Below, piece by piece: positions 1 to 11,516 of a DNA stretch of 64,000 nt (its first letter is position 1; each line of letters starts with the position of its first letter). Under the pieces are notes generated by a model. The model saw only the letters and a list, made by a program, of their open reading frames with translations, was not told the DNA's origin and searched no databases. The DNA is from Lepas anatifera (Eukaryota; Arthropoda; Thecostraca; Lepadidae): NCBI GenBank assembly GCA_034440635.1, contig JAOTON010001043.1, forward strand, positions 80,715-144,714, read 5' to 3'. Position numbers and translations under genes: made by a program.

Positions 1-620
1 TCTATTGGTCAAGTAGGAAGTAAACATATCATTAGCTTTATTTCTCATGCTATACCTTCCAATTTTCTTTAGAGAGAAATTCAACGTCTACGGTATCAAA
101 AGCCTTCTTAAGGTCAATAAATATACTTAGAATATGTTCCCCATTTTCAAACCCCGAAGTTACATAAGTCTTGTAGCAAAATGATAGGCATATACGTTGA
201 TCTATTCTTTTGAAACCCAAACTGGTTGTTGTAAAAAATTGAATTGGTAACTAGGTGCTCCATTAGCAGGGTAAATAACAGTTTTTCTAAAAATTTTGAC
301 AGCACTGGCAATATACTAATAGGTCTATAATTCGTCAACTGAGATCTGTCACCTGTTTTGAATATAGGTTTAATTACAGCTACTTTCAGAGAATCAGGGA
401 AGACTGCATTATCCAAACAAGCATTATAAAATTGATTGAGGTGAGAAATGGTGCTTTTATACGTTTTTTTCAATAATTTGGTATTAATTCCATCAACACC
501 TGCCCCTACATCTTTCAAATTTGGTACAATAGAATCGATTTCATTTTCACTTGTTGGATATAGCAAAATTATGTGTGCTTCATTGCTGCAATGTGTTGAG
601 GCCAAGCTGCATCCGCCTCT
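1..620 (-). pseudogene. LINE reverse transcriptase fragment (CR1/L2/Jockey-like), runs off the left edge
   Basis: Residues of a non-LTR retrotransposon RT, which in an intact element copies the element RNA at a nicked target. Translating the minus strand from about 605 gives an open stretch of 152 codons with the early RT blocks: KPIFKTGD, then NYRPISILP, then NNQFGFQKNRST. Motif A (FIDLKKAFDTVD) follows near 90-130 but in another frame, so there is a frameshift near 140-170, and stops follow toward position 1. Catalytic motif C would lie outside the window. The endonuclease domain is not seen upstream; sequence beyond about 620 is unrelated. The clade call rests on the RT block style only. 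Confidence 0.8.
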
Positions 621-2265
621 GCGCAGCTGCTCTCACCCATATTGTGAAGCCGTCAATGAAAAGTACCTGACTTATGTTTGCGGGAAGAGTTTCTGCAATA
701 TCATAGATCATAACCACAAACAAGACTATGCAGATCACAGAACCCTGGGTTATACCGCTCCGTTGCTGATACTAATCTGATACGACTGAGTTTATGCAGA
801 ATCTAAAACCTATTTTTCAGAAAATCAAAAGTAAGCCATCCCATATGGCTTCGCACGCCGAGTCCAAAGAGCTTCTGCAGAACACCCTTGGATAGCACAG
901 GCGCCCACAAGGAATGAAGGTCCCCCTCCCGAAAATCTTGCACCCCTTCTCGAAAACGGAATCCGCCGACTCTGAATGCAGTGCTTTCATTAAGTTAATA
1001 TAGAAATCGCCCTGAATGTGCTGAAGTCAATTTGCCATCAGCTGTGGTATCTGTTCACAGAAAGTTGTATTCTGTCCCGCTGGTGAGAACCGCCATCTTG
1101 AAGGTAAGGAGCCAGTCGCACAACAATTGGCCGAAACAGCAAACGATTCACATTTGACTGGGGCAGGCTAAAGTTTCCGATAGAGGATATGAAGAGCTCG
1201 GCGAATGCTCGGTACCACGCATCAGCCAGCTTGTCACTCCTGACAGCTGTCTGGTATTAGATTGCCTGAATCTGAAATATTCTGACCAGAAATGGCTCCG
1301 TTAAGCAGCTGGTGACTGGTATAGCTTCTCCTGTTGCAAGGTATTCCAGAACTTAATGTGGTGAATGATCCCACAGCGTGGTGTGAAGCTGGTGGAAGAT
1401 TTCGTGAGCCATCCAAAGGGTAAAAATACGCAGCAGGGTCTGCTTCTAGCAGTATCAGAGCTCTTAAATAGTTCGCAGGAGAATAGGGAGAAGCACCTGC
1501 ACCAACGACGTTCTCCTACGAATGTTACCAGAGAATGGTTCGCCTCCGGCAGGCATTCCTGTTCTGTCGGGATTTATACTACTGGGGTGCTGAACCATTT
1601 GATTTCATGTCTTTTTGTGGAATAACATGTATTTGTATTGCGCTGCCAATACATCTGACAAGTAAATGCATGCATGATAAATCCCATCGAACGCTCTTAT
1701 ACGCACGCACATGCCACGCTGTCTTTACTGGTAGGTTATGCACCCCTTTCATCCCAATTTAACAAGGGGAGACTGCAATGCCGGGCGGCCAATCGCGCCC
1801 GAAACATGAAATCTTTAACTGTTTCGAGGCGATCTTTCCCGCTGTCGTAGACGCTTGGAATGTGGCTCATTGAAATCAGAATTGAATATAGAATGGGAAA
1901 AAGTGGGTTCGAGTCTGAAAAGTAAAAAGAAATATTTTTGAATGAACCTAATATCACATGTACCGTGTGTATTGTATTATTAATAAGGGCTAGTCAGTGA
2001 AAAAGCTACATCATTTAGCCTGATGCCAAGAAATATTACTGACTCGAAATCAGGACCTGCAACTTTACCCGCCAAGCGTATTCATATACCAAACTCATTG
2101 AATGAACTCATACACACGTTTTTAAGTGATATCGACACCGCACACTGCACACACACCTGACCCATATATCCACCCATGTGCACAGAATGTCTCCCTACAT
2201 CTGTCCTCCCCCCTCAGTCTGACAGCAGGCAGATCGACCACCATTTTCAACACCACACGTGTACA
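621..2265. other. unassigned non-coding stretch
   Basis: No recognisable coding domain, RNA gene or clear repeat was found. Short open frames here lack any family signature. Confidence 0.4.
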
Positions 2266-2267
2266 GT

Positions 2268-2512
2268 CCCCCACAATTGAAATTGCCATGACTTGGCTCG
2301 ACCGGTTTAGGATGGATACCTCGCAATTTGTGGTGCGTCTAGCTTTACAAACGGGTTCATCATGTGTATTTTTTCAAGAGCTTTTTCCAGTGGTCACCAT
2401 TATTTCTTAATCTGACAGCTGGGTAAGAAAATATTACACAATTACTGATTTTGCTGTATTCTGACTGGGTAGTCTTCGGCTGACTTGCCACCGCCTCTGA
2501 TAATCCCTAACC
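2268..2512 (+). repeat. dispersed repeat, copy 1 of a pair (second copy inverted at 19.7 kb)
   Basis: About 240 bp match, on the opposite strand, the segment at 19729-19970 with only scattered differences. Shared landmarks are AATTGAAATTGCC, CTCGACCGGTTTAGGATGG and GTGGTCACCATTATTTC. The other copy has a tRNA-like head attached, so this is likely a SINE body; the head is not recognisable here. Confidence 0.7.
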
Positions 2513-3004
2513 CTCTCGCCCATACTTAGACCACGTGACCTCACAGATGAATGGGCAATTGGCATTGCGCCAGCTCATTCAACCCTCCCACAAATCTCGT
2601 CGTGTCTGAGAGGCACTCGTATTGCAATTGCTCCCACTGTGTTGCTGTGTGCTGGACATCTGGTGTCACTGGCCTGGGGCAGTGCAGTGGCAGAACCACC
2701 AGTGACTTTTTGAGGTGTGATCAAAATCCAATAAGATGGTCACAGGCGGGAAAAACATCAGAATCTCTTTTGTTGCGGGGGTGGTAAACAACTTTTCCCC
2801 TGCAATAGCTTTTCCGTCCTGGATCCGTCCTTGCGCTTGGGTTGCAAAACACATTAGCTGTCACTGGGTGCCGGGGCTCTCATCACCTGTTCGTTTATTT
2901 AGAGAGGAAGCTTGTAAAACGGCTGAACCAGTGATAAACTTTGTCTGCAGGTTCCAGTAAAAACATATTTTTAGATAAGTGTCAGAAGAGAGAGCGGTGG
3001 GAGC

Positions 3005-3269
3005 CATAGGCGGATCCAGGGGGGAAAGGGATGCAGGTCCCCACCGAACCTCAGCGCCCCTAAAATGATCACAGCACTCCTATGAAGGGACAATGGCGCC
3101 CCTGAACTGTCACTTCCCACCCCTCCCCCCAGAATGCAAAAATCGGCGCCCCACCATAGGACTTTGCACCACGTGAAATGTTTTGCCGGCCAAAAGTGGC
3201 ACCCACTTGGTACGGATGGCATCCAACCCCGGAAAGGTGACCCCCATCGGCGATCCTGGATCGGCCTAG
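3005..3269. mobile_element. MITE with GGCGGATCCAG-type ends
   Basis: The left edge reads TAGGCGGATCCAGG and the right edge, reversed, reads TAGGCCGATCCAGG, giving short inverted ends about 260 bp apart. The interior (near 3115-3250) resembles 42355-42500. No coding capacity. Confidence 0.6.
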
Positions 3270-4080
3270 GGTGGTTTCAGGCCCCCAATTTTCATTAAAC
3301 ATCCTGATTTAAGAACATTGAGAAAAATCGGACATTGTGTGGGCATTATTTTTGCAAATGTAACAGGAAGCCTGAACCTGACGAGGTTTTGTTTTTTAGA
3401 AGGGACATTATCTTGTCTACAGGAGGTTTGAAGATTCACTGACTCCATCACTGTTTCGTCGGTGGCGACGATTATTATTATCGGTCTTTTGTATTATTTT
3501 TCTTTAGTCTTTTGTATTATTTTGATTATTATTATCGGTCGATGTATTATCGGTCTTTTTCAAGATAAATGGGTTTTTCTACACACATCTTCACACTAAA
3601 CACATTTTAAACATTTCCGGCCCGATAAACTTTGTAGAGTCTATTTATCGGGTGCAGCAAAAACCTGCCCTTGCTTGACCCAAATCACGCAGCCGTCTCC
3701 TCTCAACCAACGACAGCCATTGCTTTAACCCGCGCCCCGGTAAGCCTCCAAGCCACCTTCTCCATGGTGGATGTTTGAAAACGCCCTCGAACTCGGCCTC
3801 TATGCGGGCAGGATAGCGATAAACGCGGAAGCTGGTGGATAGCTCACAAAAATTCGTGAGGAAACTATATCAGTTACTTTTTGGCTCAGGTCAATATTGC
3901 GGCCATGAAAGGCCAAAGAAAGTGACATTTTTAGTAGTGTTTTTGGGCTCTAGCGTCTGGAAGAGTTGAGCTAGAATCATTTTTCGGTCCCATTCGCTTC
4001 ATCTCGTCACGGCGAATCTAATTATGCATTACATGACCACATTGGTGCCACCAACCAACGACACAAAAAGTACAAAAACA
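3270..4080. other. unassigned non-coding stretch
   Basis: AT-rich with direct short repeats of a TATTATTATCGGTC type near 3470-3560. Nothing else is recognised. Confidence 0.4.
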
Positions 4081-4084
4081 CAAA

Positions 4085-4795
4085 AATGATCTGACCTCAG
4101 GTAAGGTCAAGGTCCCTCTTTCACTTAGCATTGTCTATATGCATATCAATCGCCTTGCAATTGCAATCCGAACGCAATTATATCAAAATAAAAGCTGTAT
4201 CATTATTTCGTCAAAAGTTATTTACCTAAGTCTGAAAACTGCTTAACTAACCCCAGATGACCTCTCAGAGGTTACAGGTCAAAAATTGCAACATGAACCT
4301 GGAAAGGGGCCCAGGATACTACAATTTGAATAATATGAAGGAATTATCAGATGGACTACACAAATACAGCCCAATTTCTGTTTTTCATGTATTTTCAATG
4401 GAGAGGTCATGGTCCGTACTGAACCTTAGGTCATCGATATGAAAAATGTCGGAAGAAATGTTGTAGCACTCGGTGGGCCCATTACGTGGCATAAGCATCA
4501 ATCCGATATATTTACCCATTTCTTACTTATTCTACCTTAAACATTTTTGTGACCTGACCTGAAATGACCCAACCTTAAAATTTTGGGGAAAAGTTGCAGA
4601 ATCGTTCAAGGATAAGGTGTGCCAAGTACGGCGACGCTTCGCGCCGCCGTTTTTTTGTGCCGCCGGAAAAAAACCCGAAGGGGTTGTTCAAACACCCCTT
4701 CCCCGGGGAGAGGGTTAACTGGGAGGGGGAGGGGAATTTCATTAAGCTGGCCTCTAAACTGATATCACTTGGTGCAAGCTTGGCACAGCGGCTAC
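4085..4795 (+). repeat. TGACCT/AGGTCA-rich dispersed repeat, copy 1 of 5
   Basis: Contains recurrent GACCTGACCT and AGGTCA words, the stretch TTAGGTCATCGATAT, and near its right end a GC hairpin (GGCGACGCTTCGCGCCGCC) followed by a CCCGAAGGGG-type segment. The same ordered landmarks occur at 12.65, 24.48, 34.18 and 41.15 kb. Non-coding; element class unknown. Confidence 0.75.
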
Positions 4796-4829
4796 GATAG
4801 TCTCTAATAATAATTGTTGGGGCAAATAA

Positions 4830-5440
4830 ACAAGTAGCATACTCCAAAATATTGCAAACAAGACTGCATATGAGCTATGAACATATTTTGCACATGAATT
4901 TTGATAGCAGCTGGGTACATTCCAGAGAAGTACCTTTATTTTACAGAGATGTGCTCTCACGATTAAGAATGTGTGAACCCGTAAACGAACCACAAAACGA
5001 CGCGGATGTCCGGAAACAGATTATGTGGAACAAAAAGGCACTACGCGTAGGAGGTAGTCACTTCCTTAATCTCGCTCTGTACCGGGAAGGAGTAGTGCTA
5101 ATTGACGACTTCTTTGATCAGCAAGGTCAAATAATTCCTTTTGAACGGTTTTGCCAAATTTACCCAAATGCTGCTCTCAGAAGGTTGACTTACATGGGCT
5201 AGTGCCAGTCTATCCCACGAGTATGGAAGCTCTGGATTAGAAGTACCCAAAAGTTGAGCTCAGAAAACAGACTCTTGGAGCCCTGCGTTGAAATAAATAG
5301 TAAAAAACAACAAATACAGTGTCTTAAGCCGAGGCATTTTCATTCCAAATGGTTGAAAGGGGGTATCTCCAAGGGCAGAAACCAAATGGATGAGTGAAGG
5401 GATAGATTTTGGAGATAAATGGAAGAAAATATATTTGATG
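4830..5440 (+). pseudogene. L1/Tx1-like LINE C-terminal fragment
   Basis: An open stretch of 116 codons (4852-5202) matches the style of the extreme C-terminus of L1/Tx1-type ORF2 proteins: a FYRDVL block, then IMWNKKALRVGG, then LIDDFFDQQGQIIPFERF, corresponding to the family pattern of WNN..ILIGG...F..DL.DENG.F.S.EEF. More family-like text (an IPRVWKLW block) continues in another frame after the stop. The RT and endonuclease are absent, so this is a 5'-truncated dead insertion. It abuts the end of the TGACCT repeat. Confidence 0.65.
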
Positions 5441-5547
5441 CCTTTTCAGGTAACCCGATCAACTAGATTGTAGAACCTTCAGTTTCGAATAACCCACCGT
5501 TTTTTTCCGACAAGACGTTTTCTTGGCATCAGGCGCGTTATAGATGA

Positions 5548-5890
5548 TCCGGGTTGCGGACCAAAGTACGTAAGGAAGAAGTTCGTATGCCTAAAGTACG
5601 TACGCAAAAGTACGTATGGCTAAAGTACGTATAGATAAAGTACGTACGTGTATAATAATCGTAATGGAAAAAGTTCGTATGGAAAAAGTTCGTACGGGTT
5701 AAAGTACGTAGGGGTGAAATGTTCGTAATGTAAAAGTTCGTATGGAAAAAGTTCGTACGGGTTAAAGTACGTAGGGGTAACATGTTCGTAATGTAAAAAG
5801 TTCTTACGGGATGAAGTACGTAGAAGCAAAATGTTCATAGGGATAACATGTCATGTCTCGTAATGACACAAATTCGTATGAGTAAACATC
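5548..5890 (-). repeat. CGTAC-rich minisatellite, inverted relative to the one at 13.9 kb
   Basis: Degenerate units of about 60 bp built from AAAGTACGTA and AAAGTTCGTA words. The left flank (GATGATCC...GCGGACCAAAGTACG) is the reverse complement of the right flank of the array ending near 14325, so the two arrays belong to one repeat family in opposite orientation. Long open frames are a by-product of the repeat. Confidence 0.8.
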
Positions 5891-6030
5891 CTAGAGGTAA
5901 AATATTCGTCATGAAAAAATCGTATGGAAAATCACACGGCATCAAGTACAGAGGTAATCAATCACCTGCCCGCATCTCGCCGGACTTTCAAATAGCTTGC
6001 GCGCAGTGACGGATATCTACGACCACTGAC

Positions 6031-6230
6031 CAGGGCGTCGCCACCAGGGGTCCTGGGGGACCGGGTCCTCCCGCTCTCGGAAAGTGGCGGGGCGGGGCCA
6101 GCCCCCGCTTTTGGATGGAAATACTATTGAAAATGCCACGTTTGAGTGAACATAGGGCTTCATCACGAGCCCCAGCTCCCCCCTCCCTGGCGCCGGCCCT
6201 CCCACCTGAAAGTCTGTGGCGACGCCCCTG
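6031..6230. mobile_element. short MITE with CAGGGGCGTCGCCAC ends
   Basis: The left end reads CAGGGCGTCGCCAC and the right end, reversed, reads CAGGGGCGTCGCCAC: near-perfect 14-15 bp inverted repeats 200 bp apart. A clean target duplication is not visible. Non-coding. Confidence 0.7.
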
Positions 6231-6749
6231 TCTACACTGAAAAAAACAACACCTCAAGCGTAGAATTTCAATCTGTCTGCTCCTAAAATTACCCCATTAT
6301 CAAGAATTTGTTTAAAATTATTGGTAAATATATTCCGACATCCAGCTTAATATTAGAAGAAAAGGTGTAATATTACACGCATGTGGTAAATTAATCACTA
6401 TTTCATTTTAGCACAGTGCAGTTCCATTCGTACTGAAAATGTAAAGGTGTAAATGTATCACCTCAGAGTATTTATATGGAACTCACAAACTGCCCCAAGA
6501 ATAGTTTCACTCTCCTGTGGTGAAACAATCCTGCCAATAGATTAAAACAAGTTCTTGAATGATTTAACTACCCTAGATGAATTTATTTATTCTTCTGATT
6601 CTCGTTTGGGTGTGTTTCTATGATGGAGGAAGGTATGTTTTTACTACAGTTTACACGTGGGTGGAATCGCGCCATTTCCTTTCTGCTTCAATTCTGAGCT
6701 TGAACTACCCACCGCAGTTCCGCATTCAGAGGATTGATCACGACTCGTA
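6231..6749. other. unassigned AT-rich stretch
   Basis: No domain, RNA gene or repeat was recognised. Confidence 0.4.
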
Positions 6750-7152
6750 CAGGTAGGGGAGAGTGGGGAGAACTGGGACGCAGGAGAAGTGGGACACCCC
6801 CATTATTGAATCCACGAGTGAGCCAAAAATATAATTTTCAGCTGATTTCCGCACTATACGTGCCGCTGCACATCACTAGGGCGTCAACTTCCTTTTCCGG
6901 TGGGTGCTGGAAGCGAGAGGTAAGTGTTCCTTAAAAAGTTAATTTTTTACGTATTATTGAGTGGATTTTCTGCTAAATATGCAAACGAAAAGTTCTTTAT
7001 TTTGGTGCAATAAAGTTGGTGTCGCATTCTCCATCGATCTGTCCCAGCTTGGAACAACGCAAGGGGTTTTAATTTTGCTGACATCGCAATTCTGAAAAAA
7101 ATGGCGGGGTGGGGACAACTGGAACAAGTTGTCCCACTTCTCCCCTTGCTGT
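6750..7152. mobile_element. MITE with GGGGAGAGTGGG-type ends
   Basis: The left edge (AGGGGAGAGTGGGGAGAACTG) and the reversed right edge (AAGGGGAGAAGTGGGACAACT) form imperfect inverted repeats about 400 bp apart. The interior is AT-rich and non-coding. Confidence 0.6.
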
Positions 7153-7364
7153 CCAACCTATCCTTGTACTGTACTTGGATTGATTGTACCTACATATTTT
7201 TACTTTAATGGAAATATGATTGTGTCGTACTTTTACCTAGATAGATCATGGTCATCAACTTGTTTTTTTCTCTCTCGTGGTTTATAAATCGACTTCAGTA
7301 TACAGATCATAAGTTCAATATGGCGGACTTAACGATGAAAAATGCGACATTTCACCAATGCCAG

Positions 7365-7740
7365 CACCAGGGGCGATCGAAGTGGGGGGGAGGGAGGAGC
7401 GATAAGTCGATCGCCCCCGCCTTGGGCTCACCTTAAGCAATGAAAAGAAACGCCCCTCGCCACAGCCACTACCCCCCCTGCGAAGGGGCCCGGCGGCTGC
7501 GGCTGTACCCCAGCCCCGCAAATTGCCTTCAAAATGCCACTCAAATGTAGCGTACCCGGGTCCCTTGTAGTCCACTTAGAGCCTCTGAGTCTGCGACTGG
7601 ACCCCTCAGAATTTACCCCTGACCCACTGCCAAAGCTGAGCCCCTATTCTCAGCAATTGCAGAGCATTCCCCCTGTGTTTTACCCGGGCCCCCATGTGGC
7701 TGCAGCCGGGCCCTCTACCCCGCCATTGACGTCGCCCTAG
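7365..7740. mobile_element. probable GC-rich MITE with GGGGCGAYCG-like ends
   Basis: The left edge (CAGGGGCGATCGAAGTGG) and the reversed right edge (TAGGGCGACGTCAATGGCGG) are loosely inverted. The interior is C-rich with ordinary-looking but domainless frames. Related in style to the MITE at 6031. Confidence 0.45.
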
Positions 7741-7899
7741 ATGTTCAAGTGGGAGGATGGCGATAAAACACTACCTACATCAATTAAACCCTGAATATTC
7801 AATGCTACTTTCTGCCAAAAGAGCTGGCATCCTTCTCACTTTCTCTCCAAAAGAGGGGGCCCAGTTCTTCCCCAGGTTCCCAGTGGCAAGGCCTGTGGC

Positions 7900-7901
<2 letters not shown>

Positions 7902-7972
<71 letters not shown>
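7902..7972. repeat. (AT)n microsatellite
   Basis: About 70 bp of uninterrupted AT dinucleotide. A second tract at 8067-8092 directly borders the left end of the Penelope-like palindrome. Confidence 0.97.
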
Positions 7973-7974
<2 letters not shown>

Positions 7975-8061
7975 TCTTTCAGGCAATGACAGTTAAATTG
8001 TATAGCACTCGCGCACTTAGATATTTTTCTTTGGAGTTTTTTTCTATTTTTCTTACGTTGG

Positions 8062-8066
<5 letters not shown>

Positions 8067-8092
<26 letters not shown>
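8067..8092. repeat. (AT)n microsatellite at the left border of the Penelope palindrome
   Basis: An uninterrupted AT run ends within a few bases of the point where the inverted Penelope arms begin. Confidence 0.95.
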
Positions 8093-8096
<4 letters not shown>

Positions 8097-8238
8097 TTTC
8101 AAACAGATGTCGTTGAAAAGAATAGTGCTTCGAGTTTTTGAGAGTTTTCGGTTGAGTTTCAGTAGCTTGTTGAATATTTTTTGTCTGGTTCGGTAATGGT
8201 GTTAAGTACTTCTATTATAGTCATAAGTCATTTTTTCC

Positions 8239-8274
8239 GACGCGTTTCGATTGTATTATACCAATCATTATCAA
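8239..8274 (-). ncRNA. degenerate hammerhead-ribozyme-like motif, left arm
   Basis: Read on the minus strand: TTGATAA (compare the core CTGATGA), one extra base, stem GATTG, loop of 8, stem CAATC, then GAAA and CGCGTC with a GTC cleavage-site-like triplet. Penelope-like elements are known to carry hammerhead motifs in their terminal repeats. Core changes (C3 to T, G8 to A) make activity doubtful. Confidence 0.5.
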
Positions 8275-8482
8275 AGACAACTAACACTCCTTTTTAGTTT
8301 GTTACCTACTGAGGCTAATCTTAGTTTACAAAAAGCGAATATTTTCAAGAAGGAGCAGAGGACAATATCTTAGCAACTTTCACTGAGCAAAACCACAAAG
8401 CATAGTTTTAACACATTCATAAATCACAACCATACTAATTACATTCTAATGCATACTATACCACATACTATTCAGTCGCAGT

Positions 8483-8842
8483 TCACACACCCCACAGTGC
8501 TAATGAAATGTGTCTATGTTTCTGTATGTTGAGGTGTGGTTTCTGTCGTGTGATGTGTATGGCTTCATGAATGAATAGGCGGTGATGGTCGTGGGCGGAG
8601 TGGATGATTTTTGTGTTGTCTTTTAGGAGTTTGTGTGTTGGTTTTGTGTGGTGTTTGTGTAGCCAGTGTTCTGCGGGGCCTGTGTGGTCTTGTAGGTGCA
8701 TGGTGAGGCGGCGTGATAATGTCGTCGTGGTCGCACCAATGTAGAGTCTATCATGAGGCCTGCAATCCTCATGCGGACATTCAAACTGGTACACTACATT
8801 GGTGCGATTGGACTCTTGTACTGTGGTTGGATTGTTTTTCAT
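8483..8842 (-). CDS. Penelope-like GIY-YIG endonuclease domain (left copy)
   Basis: Open for 119 codons. In Penelope-like elements this C-terminal domain follows the RT in one polyprotein and nicks DNA for integration. The start MKNNPTTVQESN is internal to the original polyprotein; a VVYQFEC strand fills the GIY position and LYIGATTTTLSRRL contains the YIG half and the following conserved Arg. CPHEDC is a Cys pair just before it. HHRLFIHEAIHI includes the helix Glu expected of the fold. The domain is separated from its RT by a SINE insertion (8848-9209) and a frameshift near 9300, so this copy cannot make the full protein, although the domain itself is uninterrupted. Confidence 0.85.
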   Translation of the reverse strand: MKNNPTTVQESNRTNVVYQFECPHEDCRPHDRLYIGATTTTLSRRLTMHLQDHTGPAEHWLHKHHTKPTHKLLKDNTKIIHSAHDHHRLFIHEAIHITRQKPHLNIQKHRHISLALWGV

Positions 8843-8847
8843 GACTA

Positions 8848-9209
8848 GTTTTTTTATAAATTTTGTTCAAGTTGTTCCTGGTAAGGCTGCTGGAGTCGGA
8901 GTCTCACTAAAGTCATCAAGGGACTTGTCGCGGAGACCCCGACCCCACCACCCGAACGAGCAACTCCCTCAATGTAGGGTTAATTTAGAAGCCAAAGTTT
9001 AACGTCCCACAAAGCACAGGGACGGCCGCCCCGCTCAGGTCACCCTCTCACCAGTCAGTTGCCAGCCGACCTGTACGTCGGGTAAACTATTGAGCGCCGG
9101 AGCGTCTCAGGGGAACCGATCCCAAGCCTGGACATGCACTGCCACTGCATGCTTCTGAGCAGCGGGCCGGAGCCCAACGCTCTACCAACTGAGCTACCGG
9201 GGCGGCTTG
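8848..9209 (-). mobile_element. tRNA-derived SINE inserted in the left Penelope copy
   Basis: On the minus strand the element starts with a tRNA-like head: box A TAGCTCAGTTGGTAGAGCG (9178-9196) and a box B-like GGATCGGTTCCC near 9112-9123. A roughly 250-bp body ends in an A-rich 3' tail next to TAGTCATG. The right Penelope arm is the empty site (AAGTCAACTAGTCATG), which defines the insertion. No long target duplication is evident. A 3' fragment of the same family lies at 24886-25052. Confidence 0.88.
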
Positions 9210-9255
9210 TTGACTTGTTTTTTTGTTCTGATAGTATATGTTGAGCTGTAGGCGT

Positions 9256-10665
9256 TCACCATCTGTGTTGCATGAGGTGGTTTTTTTGACGATGTCTTTT
9301 AGGATTTTTTTCATCTGATTTGTAGTGGGAACTCACGTGGTTTTTGTAGTATAGATGGTGGACTTTGTACTGCTTTGGTTGTTGCTGTTGTGTGTGCTGA
9401 TTGGTAATTTGTTTGTGGATCTCTTTGTCAGTTTCTGAGTTGGTAAAGCCGTTGTTTATTAGTAGCTGCTTCACTCTGCTGAGTTCGGTGTCCATGTGTT
9501 CATATGACGAGCTAGTGTTGATAGCTCGTTTTATGAATGCTCTCAGTACGCTCTGTTTGTACTGTGATGGGCATTCACTCGCAGCGTTCAGCGTTTTTTC
9601 TGTGTTAGTGGGTTTTGTATATACTCTGGTGATGTACTTTTCGGGAGTGGATTTTACGTTAACGTCAAGGAAAGACAGAGAGTTGTCATGATGTTTTTCA
9701 AACGTGAACTTGAGAGCTGAATTATTTTCAAATTTGTTGATGATGGCTGTGAGGTGGTCACTATCCCTGACTTCAAGGAATATGTCGTCGACGTATCTAC
9801 AATAAGTTGTTGGCTTAATATATGGCTCCCTTAGACTAGTTTCCTCCACGTAGGCCATATAAAAGTTTGCGAAGAGGGGCCCCAAGGGGGAGCCCATGGC
9901 GACGCCATCTTTTTGAGTGAATAACTTTCCATCGGGGCCACGGAATGGGGAATCTTTGGTGCATGCTATAAGAAGGTTTTTTAAGATGTCTGGAGATAGC
10001 GCAAGTTTTTCTAATCCGTTACTACGTCTATGGTAGACTTCGTCAATAATTATCTGGATGGTTTTATCTACAGGAACGTAATCGGGGAAGAGACTTACTA
10101 CATCGATGGAAGCTAACTCACCCTGGGGTTTCTTGACACGAAGCAAGTCTAAAAATTCTTCTGAAGAGTTAATGCAATACTGTGAAGGGACATAGGGTCT
10201 TAAAAGTTTATTAAGTTGTTTTGCTACTTTATATGTGGGAGTGCAGACCTGTGAAATGATGGGCCTGAGAGGATTGTCTGCTTTGTGTGTTTTGACTGTG
10301 CCGTATGCGTATCCTGGAGTGTACTCACCGGTTATAGTTTCAAAATGCACATCACCTATCACAGCATTTGCACACTTAATAATTCTTTTCACTTTGGATT
10401 TGAGTTTTTTTGTTGGATCTTCTTTTGGTTTCAGGATCTTTTTGAATTTGGTTTCATCTGCTAATATGTCACTTAGTTTTCCGTCGTATTCTTCTCGGTT
10501 TAAGATTACGAAAATTGATGCTTTATCAGCTCTTCTAACAATGATTCGATTGTCTTCTTTTAGCTGTTTTCCTGCTAGACGAAGTTCTGGTGTCAATATT
10601 TGGCTTCGGTCGCTCCCTCGTAGCTTACTTCCTTCCCCGATTAGCAGTCCTGTAGATAAAACCAT
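9256..10665 (-). CDS. Penelope-like reverse transcriptase (left copy, 5'-truncated)
   Basis: Open for 469 codons. It encodes the RT of a Penelope-like element, which is related to telomerase RT. Early block RRADKASIFVILNREEYD (about residues 44-61), GTVKTHKADNPLRPIIS (122-138), motif A SIDVVSLFPD with the catalytic Asp near 188, motif B DGVAMGSPLGP (253-263), and motif C YVDD at 291-294. The first few residues (MVLST...) read through from the inverted neighbour, so the true N-terminus is missing. A frameshift near 9300 ends the frame; the natural reading continues at 9314-9210 until the SINE. The RT core looks unbroken, but the whole element is not functional. Confidence 0.9.
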   Translation of the reverse strand: MVLSTGLLIGEGSKLRGSDRSQILTPELRLAGKQLKEDNRIIVRRADKASIFVILNREEYDGKLSDILADETKFKKILKPKEDPTKKLKSKVKRIIKCANAVIGDVHFETITGEYTPGYAYGTVKTHKADNPLRPIISQVCTPTYKVAKQLNKLLRPYVPSQYCINSSEEFLDLLRVKKPQGELASIDVVSLFPDYVPVDKTIQIIIDEVYHRRSNGLEKLALSPDILKNLLIACTKDSPFRGPDGKLFTQKDGVAMGSPLGPLFANFYMAYVEETSLREPYIKPTTYCRYVDDIFLEVRDSDHLTAIINKFENNSALKFTFEKHHDNSLSFLDVNVKSTPEKYITRVYTKPTNTEKTLNAASECPSQYKQSVLRAFIKRAINTSSSYEHMDTELSRVKQLLINNGFTNSETDKEIHKQITNQHTQQQQPKQYKVHHLYYKNHVSSHYKSDEKNPKRHRQKNHLMQHRW

Positions 10666-11515
10666 CCAGATAATTATTGACGAAGTCTAGCATAGACGTA
10701 GTAACGCATTAGAAAAACTTGCGCTATCTCCAGACATCTTAAAAAACCTTCTTATAGCATGCACCAAAGATTCCCCATTCCGTGGCCCCGATGGAAAGTT
10801 ATTCACTCAGAAAGATGGTGTCGCCATGGGCTCCCTTTGGGGACCCTCTTCGCAAACTTTTATATGGCCTACGTGGAGGAAACTAGTCTAAGAGAGCCAT
10901 ATATTAAGCCAACAACTTATTGTAGATACGTCGACGACATATTCCTTGAAGTCGGGGATAGTGACCACCTCACAGCCACCATCAACAAATTTGAAAATAA
11001 TTCAGCTCTCAAGTTCACGTTTGAAAAACATCATGACAACTCTCTGTCTTTCCTTGACGTTAACGTAAAATCCACTCCCGAAAAGTACATCACCAGCGTA
11101 TATACAAAACCCACTAACACAGGAAAAACGCTGAACGCTGCGAGTGAATGCCCATCACAGTACAAACAGAGCGTACTGAGAGCATTCATAAAACGAGCTA
11201 TCAACACTAGCTCGTCATATGAACACATGGACACCGAACTCAGCAGAGTGAAGCAGCTACTAATAAACAACGGCTTTACCAACTCAGAAACTGACAAAGA
11301 GATCCACAAACAACTTACCAATCAGCACACACAACAGCAACAACCAGAGTAGTACAAAGTCCACCATCTATACTACAAAAATCACGTGAGTTCCCACTAC
11401 AAATCAGATGAAAAAATCCTAAAAGACATCGTCAAAAAAACACCTCATGCAACACAGATGGTGAACGCCTACAGCTCAACATATACTATCAGAACAAAAA
11501 AACAAGTCAACTAGT
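10649..11515 (+). pseudogene. Penelope-like reverse transcriptase (right copy, 5'-truncated)
   Basis: This begins abruptly at the residues VDKTIQIIIDEV, just downstream of motif A, so it lacks half the palm. A stop (GTC TAG) occurs about ten codons in; from 10759 the frame is open for 197 codons with a short frameshifted patch replacing AMGSPLGP, then YVDDIFLEV. Another stop near 11351 interrupts the QQQQP stretch. It differs from the left copy by a few percent of residues (for example EVGDSDH against EVRDSDH). Confidence 0.9.
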
Positions 11516-11516
11516 C

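Noticed and set aside
7757..8102. Ile-Tyr repeat proteins across the AT tracts.
   Set aside because: Simple translation of an (AT)n microsatellite.
10235..10690. A 151-codon plus-strand frame over the Penelope RT.
   Set aside because: Antisense shadow of the RT reading frame, running into the inverted copy.
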